20,453 bases of DNA, taken from assembly GCA_963743595.1 (NCBI GenBank), contig CAVURW010000034.1, positions 1-20,453 on the forward strand. The letters run 5' to 3'. Under the pieces are notes generated by a model. The model was given only the letters and a program-made list of their open reading frames with translations, was not told the origin of the DNA and ran no database searches. The first letter of the stretch is position 1; each line of letters begins with the position of its first letter. Position numbers and translations under genes: made by a program. The DNA is from CAVURW01 sp963743595 (GTDB taxonomy: Bacteria > Verrucomicrobiota > Verrucomicrobiia > Methylacidiphilales > UBA1321). Of the stretch, positions 14,844-20,453 are shown one piece after another.

Positions 14844-15614
14844 ATGAATTCACCTGCACAAGAAGAACAAATCCGAGTTTATCAACGGAGCTTTAGATTG
14901 GTTACGTTCCTGATGTTATTCTTCATTACTTTGAGATTGATTATCGATACGACGGTTGCGACGGACTTAAGCAACGTCAGACTGCAAATGAGTGAACGAT
15001 CACTCCAGGTTACGGTAGATCATCAACCGCGTATTTTCTTTGGCGACATTCAGTTGGAATTCTCGACTCAACGACTTCATTTTTCACAACAACTCCTAAT
15101 ATTCAGTTTAATTCAACTAATCGTGGTTTTCTCCTGGTTCGGTTATCTCATTTATCTGGGAATTAAAAGCCGAGGTCTGAAGGCCGATCATCCTTCCTGG
15201 AGGGATTGGTTTGATAAAACGCCCAGCTCTGCAGATGAGGCCCGACGATTCTTTCGAGACCGGATCGTGGCCTATATTTCCGCAGGATGTTACTTAGATT
15301 GCCAGATGTGGCTCTGGCAAGGTTCTGAGCCGTACTTGATTTCGATGAAAGCAGCCTTGGACGCCTTAATTCTAAGCCGAGAAAGCATGCTATTCGGTCG
15401 GGTTACAGATGCTTGCGATTGGGAATCGGTGGTGGCGTCGGATTTGAGTTTCGTCCGGGAGATGAACGCTCTAACAGTGGTTTGGGCGATTGTGGTTCTC
15501 CTGCTCTTCTTGTGGAGTCTCGTCCAATACCTCTTCTTAAGCCAACGGAACGCCGCTGTTGGGTGGTACCCGTCTTCTACCGAGCAACTCTTTCGTGCCG
15601 CGACGCACGAATGA
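14844..15614 (+). CDS. Three-TM membrane protein of unknown function
   Basis: I do not recognise this 256-residue protein. Hydrophobic segments are at about 18-36 (FRLVTFLMLFFITLRLII), 83-106 (LLIFSLIQLIVVFSWFGYLIYLG) and 209-232 (ALTVVWAIVVLLLFLWSLVQYL). The stretch 37-82 between the first two is polar and possibly beta-rich; the 107-208 stretch between the second and third carries Cys149, Cys153 and Cys191 (GCYLDCQMWLWQ, DACDWES) and several Trp. There is no signal peptide beyond the first TM and no known catalytic motif. The ATG at 14844 lacks a strong ribosome site. It ends 7 bases before the convergent Ser/Thr kinase gene, and a membrane input for that kinase is conceivable but unsupported. 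Confidence 0.65.
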   Translation: MNSPAQEEQIRVYQRSFRLVTFLMLFFITLRLIIDTTVATDLSNVRLQMSERSLQVTVDHQPRIFFGDIQLEFSTQRLHFSQQLLIFSLIQLIVVFSWFGYLIYLGIKSRGLKADHPSWRDWFDKTPSSADEARRFFRDRIVAYISAGCYLDCQMWLWQGSEPYLISMKAALDALILSRESMLFGRVTDACDWESVVASDLSFVREMNALTVVWAIVVLLLFLWSLVQYLFLSQRNAAVGWYPSSTEQLFRAATHE

Positions 15615-15621
15615 GGCGAAC

Positions 15622-17700
15622 CTACTTGGTTTTCTTTGCCGCATCTTTCTTCGCGGCTTCCTTCTTCTGCCTATCTTGTTGCATGCCCAATTGCATATCC
15701 AACTCGAATTGCAGCTTCTTGGCTTCGGCCCGAAGTTCCGTAGCTTTTTTGGCGTCGCTAATGGCACGAGCCTTGGTGGCGCGATCGGACGAACAACCAT
15801 TGGCAATCGCTAGGTCCGGAGCGGCCTGACACGTTTCCAAGAAGAATTTACCAAACTGCGTGCGGGAAAGAGTTGCTTCCGGATGTTCCGTGTAATCGAG
15901 CAGATGTTCGGTCTCGTCCTGCTCGAGCCAGGGGAGTTCGGGCACGTAGGGGCTGCCAACGTAGCCCAATCCGAGTTCCCTAACCAACGAATCTGCGCAG
16001 GCAGTGACCACGGAGAGTGTCTCCACCTGATGCCGACTCATTCGGGATGTCCACGTAATACCGCCTTTAGAAGACCAATTTGAGCTTCCAGCCCCACCAA
16101 TAACGGCGCATATCGATTTAGAGAATTTATGGCGACTCAGCCATTCGGCACCGATGTCAAAATGAGTGAGGCCAAAGTATTCATGCTCCAATTCCTCCAG
16201 CGGTACACATTCTTGATACGCCTTCATCCAGAGTGCCACAGCTTTGTTCGGATAGAGCTCCAGATAGACCAGCCGCCCGATATTATGCAAGAGACCGCAC
16301 GTGAACTCCATGCCGCCCAATTCCAAGTGCAGTGCGTCCACGATGAAGCTGGACATCAATCCGGTATAGATGGAGTGTTGCCAAAAATGTTGATGGTTCA
16401 GCGGACGAGCGGGTTGCCAATCTTCAGCCAGTGCACGAGCGACGATGGCAAGATTTCGCGCACGGTCTAGACCGAGAAATTTCAACTTCTCTTCTTGGGT
16501 GCCGATGACCGCCTCTTCCATGTCAGTCGCCATGAAATTTACAAGCGAATCGACCGTGTCACGGTATTCCGGCATCTTCCCCAGACCGAACATGATGTCT
16601 TCAAGATCCCGATCATCGTGCACCTGGAGTGTCTTCAGTTTATCGGCAAAAGAGTTCAGGTAGAGAATCGGCCACCGACTCTCCAGCGTCTCCATGACCG
16701 ACTCAGGTTTGTAGGGGCGACCCACTCGGAAAAGATCTTCCCCCTTGATAACGAGGTCCGCAGGAAGCATGGAGAAGAGGGTATTCGGGTCCCCGCCCAC
16801 CCTGGGTAACGAATGCCGCAATCCTTCAAAGGAGGTGCGAAGATCCACGCGCCCGTGAACGAAGGTCTTGATTGATTCCAGAGCCGTTAACAGTTGCTCG
16901 TACGATTGAAATCGATCGGCGGGATCTTTTTCCATCATCTTCTTGATACATTTCCGCCAGCCGGGTGGGATCTCGTGCTGCTCCAGAATCTCTTCAGGGA
17001 ATGGAGCCTTCATATGCATGCGAATGATCTCCATCATGTCATCCGCGTTGTAAGGACACGTTCCCGTTAGCAGCGTGAAGACCGTGGCCCCTAGCGAATA
17101 GATATCTGAGCGGATATCCAGGTTGCGTCGCAGGACATGTTCTGGGGAACAAAACGACGGAGTTCCCTGCACCGGTTGCCCATCAAAGAGCCCCTTATCA
17201 CCGTCTGATATCCGTCTGGCGACACCGAAATCGGCAAGAAGAATGACCCCACTGCGATCTCGAATGAAATTGGCCGGCTTGATGTCTAAATGAATGACGT
17301 TGGACTTGGCTGCGTGTTGTAGCGCCTGGGCAGCTTGCTTAAAGAAGGACATCGCCTCATCCAGACCTAGGCTACCGTTTTCCTCCAGGTAGGCATCCAT
17401 ATCCTGCCCTTCGATGTACCCCATTGCCAGCCATGGAATACCCTCGATTTGGCCCACTGAATAGAGAGGCACAATGTTCGTGTGCCGCATTAAGGCGATG
17501 AACTTGGCTTCCTCCATGAAATCAGAGAGGGACTCCGTATTGGAGAGCTCGCTCAGCATCACCTTAATCGCCACGTAACGCGCTACGCCGGGATCAATTG
17601 CCTTGTAAACGACACACATCCCCCCTTGGCCCAGCTTCTGAGTAATGATGTAGTCCCCCACGCGGGAACCAATCTTTATTGGAGAGAGATCATCGTCCAT
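15622..17700 (-). CDS. Ser/Thr protein kinase fused to an HDOD domain
   Basis: A 692-residue cytosolic protein. The N-terminal eukaryotic-type kinase domain (about 15-280) is intact: glycine loop LGQGGMCVVYKA (23-34), VAIK with K46, alpha-C Glu near 63-64, catalytic HLDIKPAN (137-144, D139, with L in place of the usual R), DFG (157-159) and SPEH (185-188). The lack of the Arg of HRD suggests activity that does not need activation-loop phosphorylation. The C-terminal half (about 340-560) is an HDOD domain with FWQHS (439-443), GLLHNIGRLVYLE (469-481) and THFDIGAEWLSRH (512-524); HD reads HN at 472-473, so this HD-related domain is probably regulatory. The last 50 residues are Lys/Ala/Gln-rich. 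There is no membrane segment. The ATG at 17700 fits. Substrates and partners are unknown. Confidence 0.92.
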   Translation of the reverse strand: MDDDLSPIKIGSRVGDYIITQKLGQGGMCVVYKAIDPGVARYVAIKVMLSELSNTESLSDFMEEAKFIALMRHTNIVPLYSVGQIEGIPWLAMGYIEGQDMDAYLEENGSLGLDEAMSFFKQAAQALQHAAKSNVIHLDIKPANFIRDRSGVILLADFGVARRISDGDKGLFDGQPVQGTPSFCSPEHVLRRNLDIRSDIYSLGATVFTLLTGTCPYNADDMMEIIRMHMKAPFPEEILEQHEIPPGWRKCIKKMMEKDPADRFQSYEQLLTALESIKTFVHGRVDLRTSFEGLRHSLPRVGGDPNTLFSMLPADLVIKGEDLFRVGRPYKPESVMETLESRWPILYLNSFADKLKTLQVHDDRDLEDIMFGLGKMPEYRDTVDSLVNFMATDMEEAVIGTQEEKLKFLGLDRARNLAIVARALAEDWQPARPLNHQHFWQHSIYTGLMSSFIVDALHLELGGMEFTCGLLHNIGRLVYLELYPNKAVALWMKAYQECVPLEELEHEYFGLTHFDIGAEWLSRHKFSKSICAVIGGAGSSNWSSKGGITWTSRMSRHQVETLSVVTACADSLVRELGLGYVGSPYVPELPWLEQDETEHLLDYTEHPEATLSRTQFGKFFLETCQAAPDLAIANGCSSDRATKARAISDAKKATELRAEAKKLQFELDMQLGMQQDRQKKEAAKKDAAKKTK

Positions 17701-18131
17701 CGGTATTAAACAATTAGAAAACCATGTTCGCTAGTTCACAGCATTGAGAGAATCAACCTATCGTCCAGTAGTGTGTTTAATTGCGCTGAGTCGCTTTCAC
17801 CTGTTTTTGCCCCGCAAGCCTTGGTAAGGGATCGGTGGGACTGAGGGAGGAGTCTTACAAAGTCGACAGAATCAGCAAGAAAAAAACATTACAAAAGAAC
17901 AATATTTGAGGGTGACGATAGGTAAGGTGACCTTGACGAGCACTAAGCAATTGTGGTTGAGCAGGTTATGGGACATTGACGGTTGATTAACCATATGAAT
18001 AATGTCGTTTCAAATTAGATCAAGCGGTCGTTGTAAAACAGGGGCTACTACTGAATCACGAGGCGACTGCATCAACAGAAAGAAATTATCTGCATGCATT
18101 ACAACCGGATGAATTGCTATCGTCTGCCTAT
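17701..18131. other. 431-bp non-coding region between kinase-HDOD and GH59 genes
   Basis: No gene is seen here, on either strand. It separates divergent genes and must hold two promoters. The centre (17870-18060) is richer in A and T than the flanking genes. The best promoter match for the GH59 gene is at 17976-18003. Small dyads such as TGCATGCA (near 18092-18099) and CATATG occur but could be chance. Confidence 0.6.
17976..18003 (+). promoter_or_regulatory. Candidate sigma-70-type promoter for the GH59 gene
   Basis: TTGACG (17976-17981) and AATAAT (17998-18003) each match five of six consensus positions and are 16 bases apart, on the strand and in the region expected for the GH59 gene. The leader would be long, about 120 bases. 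Recognition by the host's sigma factor is assumed. Confidence 0.35.
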
Positions 18132-20453
18132 ATGCGCATTTCCTATTTGGTTCCGCTCAGTCTTCTCTGCTTCGCCTTTTCCGCATGGGCCGACAACATC
18201 GTGACTCTCGATGGGAAGGATCAAGGTCGCACCTTCGATGGCATCGGAGCCTTGAGTGCGGGGGCGAGCTCGCGGTTGTTAATCGATTATCCGGAACCGC
18301 AACGGAGCGAGATTTTAGATTACCTCTTCAAGCCAAATTTTGGTGCCGCCCTCCAGATCAACAAAGTGGAGATCGGTGGCGACATGAATTCCACGGATGG
18401 CTCAGAGCCGAGCCACATGTTTACGCGGGACGAGGAGAACTACACACGCGGGTACGAGTGGTGGCTCATGGAAGAATCCAAAAAAAGGAATCCAAGCGTG
18501 AAGCTTTATGGCCTGGAATGGGGTGCGCCAGGTTGGGTAAATCCCGTCAAAAACGACGTGTGGACGGACGATAACATTACGTTCATTTTGAAGTGGGTTC
18601 AACACGCGAAATCGGATCATCATTTGGATATCGATTATCTCGGCGGCTGGAACGAGCGAGGGTACAATACAGATTGGAATAAGAAGTACCGGAAAGCGCT
18701 CAATGACGCTGGCTACTCGAGCATTAAAATTATCGCGGACGACTCGTTTAGTTGGGATATAGGGAAGTCCATCGCTAGTGATCCTGATTTCGCGAAATCG
18801 TTCGAGATCGTCGGCGAACATTATCCGGGTGAAGTTCCTGGCAAAAATTTGCCGAAATGGGAGAAATGCGTTGAAACTGGCAAGCCATTGTGGGGAAGCG
18901 AAATCGGTTCTGCCGGCTACAATGGAGGTGCCTTCGGTTTGGCCAAGCTCTATAACCAAGGCTACATCGGCAGTAAGATGACAGCCTATATCAATTGGTC
19001 CACCATCTGGTCGGTCCTGGCCGGAATGCCGTATAATGGGGACGGTTTGTTGCTAGCGAACGAACCGTGGTCCGGCCATTACGAAGTGGGGCTTTCCATA
19101 TGGGCGACCGCGCACACCACGCAGTTTGCACAGCCCGGCTGGCAGTACATGGATCACGCCTGTCTTCTCCTGCCCAAGCGCGGGAGCTGCGTGGGATTAC
19201 GATCTCCGGATGGTCACGATTTCAGTCTGGTGGTGGAGACGGTCGATTGCAAGGAACCGCAAACAATAACGTTTTCAATTGCGAATGGTTTGCCGACGGG
19301 GCCTTTGCACGTTTGGCGAACAGATATGCACGCGAACAAGACCGAAAAATGGTTCATTCAACAACCCGATATTACTCCCGTAAACGGATCTGTAAGCCTG
19401 ACATTCGACCCCGCTTGCCTCTACAGCATCACCACGCTGACGACGCCGCACAAGGGGGTAACCGCGCCACCTGCGCACACGATGTTACCGTTGCCGTTTC
19501 ACGATGATTTTCAGTCCTACGAACTCGGCGCAACGCCCAAATATTTTAGCGATCAACACGGCACGTTTGAGGTGCAAAAAGCAGGTGGCGGTCGTGAAGG
19601 GAAATGCTTCCGGCAGATGATTACCGTAAAACCAGTGACGTGGAATCGTGACGCCGATCCTGCCTCAATGATCGGTGATCCCACCTGGCGCAATTATATG
19701 GTGAGCTGCGACGCGCTCCTAGGACAGCCTGGTTATGTGGAATTAATCGGGCGTATGGAGGGAACGGGCGAGCAGAATAAGATGATGGGCTATCATTTTC
19801 AGCTCGCGGATACGGGGCATTGGTCGCTTCGCACCGAAGGGGATAAGAAAAGCCCCAGCCGCGAGATCGCAAATGGGACGTTTAGCAAACCGATCGGAAC
19901 GGGCACATGGCACAAACTGAGCCTCTCATTTTTGGGAACGCAAATCGCCGCTGCAATCGACGATATGGACGTCGTTACGGCCCTCGAAGACAAGACCTAC
20001 ACGCATGGCTTGGTGGGCGTGCAAGTCAACCGCTGGCAAACGGCGGAATTCATGAATTTCCAGGTGACTCCGAACGGTCCACAAGCTACCGGCGACATTC
20101 AGAGGACGAGCTTGGTAAGCCGTGGGGCGAAAATTGTGGAGGTCGATTCCCAAGCGCCCGGTTACGATGCGAGTAATGCCCTTGATGGAGATCCCTCCAC
20201 GTTTTGGCACACCGTCTATGAACCGAAATCGCTGCCATTCCCGCATCACATAACTGTCGATTTGGGTAAGGTCTACACGCTACGGGGAATCTCGTATTTA
20301 CCGCGACAAGACATGGAAACGTGTCGCACCGCTGATTGCGATGTCTTTCTCAGCAATGACTTGAATAATTGGGGCGATCCTGCGGCAACAGCCACCCTGG
20401 AAAACTCGGGCGATGTGCAGACGATTCTGTTTAAGCAACCGACTTCCGGTCGC
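18132..20453 (+). CDS. Exported GH59 galactocerebrosidase-like glycosidase with C-terminal discoidin-like domain (3' end outside window)
   Basis: GH59 enzymes cleave beta-galactosyl bonds; the known vertebrate member is galactocerebrosidase. The frame runs from the ATG at 18132 to the window end with no stop (774 residues so far). Residues 1-20 are a signal peptide (MRISYLVPLSLLCFAFSAWA). The (beta/alpha)8 catalytic domain begins GRTFDGIGALSAGASSRLL and holds the family blocks YLFKPNFGAALQINKVEIGG, EPSHMFTRDEENYTRGYEWW, LEWGAPGW, WNERGYN (acid/base E175), LWGSEIG (nucleophile E257) and EPWSGHYEV...AHTTQFAQPGW. A beta-rich region (about 455-655, from DDFQSYELGATP) corresponds to the lectin-like domain of the family. 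From about 660 a discoidin/F5-8C-like module follows (GYDASNALDGDPSTFWHTVYE, ITVDLGKVYTLRGISYLPRQD). Catalytic residues are conserved. The natural substrate in this bacterium is unknown, perhaps plant galactolipids or galactans. No ribosome site of note is seen. Confidence 0.9.
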   Translation, partial: MRISYLVPLSLLCFAFSAWADNIVTLDGKDQGRTFDGIGALSAGASSRLLIDYPEPQRSEILDYLFKPNFGAALQINKVEIGGDMNSTDGSEPSHMFTRDEENYTRGYEWWLMEESKKRNPSVKLYGLEWGAPGWVNPVKNDVWTDDNITFILKWVQHAKSDHHLDIDYLGGWNERGYNTDWNKKYRKALNDAGYSSIKIIADDSFSWDIGKSIASDPDFAKSFEIVGEHYPGEVPGKNLPKWEKCVETGKPLWGSEIGSAGYNGGAFGLAKLYNQGYIGSKMTAYINWSTIWSVLAGMPYNGDGLLLANEPWSGHYEVGLSIWATAHTTQFAQPGWQYMDHACLLLPKRGSCVGLRSPDGHDFSLVVETVDCKEPQTITFSIANGLPTGPLHVWRTDMHANKTEKWFIQQPDITPVNGSVSLTFDPACLYSITTLTTPHKGVTAPPAHTMLPLPFHDDFQSYELGATPKYFSDQHGTFEVQKAGGGREGKCFRQMITVKPVTWNRDADPASMIGDPTWRNYMVSCDALLGQPGYVELIGRMEGTGEQNKMMGYHFQLADTGHWSLRTEGDKKSPSREIANGTFSKPIGTGTWHKLSLSFLGTQIAAAIDDMDVVTALEDKTYTHGLVGVQVNRWQTAEFMNFQVTPNGPQATGDIQRTSLVSRGAKIVEVDSQAPGYDASNALDGDPSTFWHTVYEPKSLPFPHHITVDLGKVYTLRGISYLPRQDMETCRTADCDVFLSNDLNNWGDPAATATLENSGDVQTILFKQPTSGR

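Noticed and set aside
18092..18099. TGCATGCA palindrome before the GH59 gene
   Set aside because: An 8-base palindrome is expected by chance in a stretch of this size; no second copy or promoter relation is seen.
18402..18959. 185-residue open frame on the minus strand
   Set aside because: It lies wholly antisense to the GH59 catalytic domain, which is supported by strong motifs; the frame is a codon-bias shadow.

Overview
The window reads as chromosomal DNA of a Gram-negative, carbohydrate-using soil or freshwater type bacterium, most likely of the Verrucomicrobiota. This placement is inferred from the gene set and not from a marker gene: a plant/cyanobacterial-type ADP-glucose pyrophosphorylase, a eukaryotic-type Ser/Thr kinase fused to an HDOD domain, a secreted SGNH hydrolase, GH105 and GH59 glycosidases, many secreted proteins of unknown function and mostly weak Shine-Dalgarno sites. 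I see no rRNA, tRNA, CRISPR array, insertion sequence, integrase or phage structural gene.

Layout. 22-1323 (-) glgC; 1455-1997 (+) conserved unknown protein with a Tudor/CarD-like N-terminus; 2000-2767 (-) secreted SGNH/GDSL hydrolase; 2869-6207 or 6351 (-) very large coiled-coil/PAS/HATPase/REC protein related to hybrid histidine kinases but lacking the phospho-acceptor His; 6570-7154 (-, perhaps from a CTG at 7187) DUF4126 membrane protein; 7277-9037 (+) polytopic GT-C-like membrane protein, converging with and overlapping 8967-10277 (-) a GT4 glycosyltransferase; 10340-10882 (-) secreted Pro/Thr-rich low-complexity protein; 11014-11592 (+) exported cyclophilin; 11600-11998 (+) small secreted unknown; 11976-12497 (-) secreted unknown; 12554-13174 (-) XRE/S24-type regulator with altered self-cleavage residues, divergent from 13414-14505 (+) GH105 glycosidase; 14516-14791 (-) DUF167/YggU protein; 14844-15614 (+) three-TM unknown; 15622-17700 (-) Ser/Thr kinase-HDOD fusion; a 431-bp non-coding stretch; 18132-20453 (+, runs off the end) GH59 galactocerebrosidase-like enzyme with a C-terminal discoidin-like module. 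This last gene is left open by the window edge and is easily missed.

How the genes fit together. There is no single long operon; most genes are in divergent or convergent pairs. Two themes recur. One is carbohydrate metabolism: glycogen precursor synthesis (GlgC), two membrane or cytosolic glycosyltransferases and two exported glycosidases. The other is signalling by unusual multidomain proteins: a His-less hybrid kinase, a kinase-HDOD fusion and a LexA/CI-like repressor without its catalytic Ser. The three signalling proteins, the GH59 enzyme and a few palindromes in divergent promoters are the parts most worth a second look. I do not see a clear novel multi-gene defence or mobile system here.
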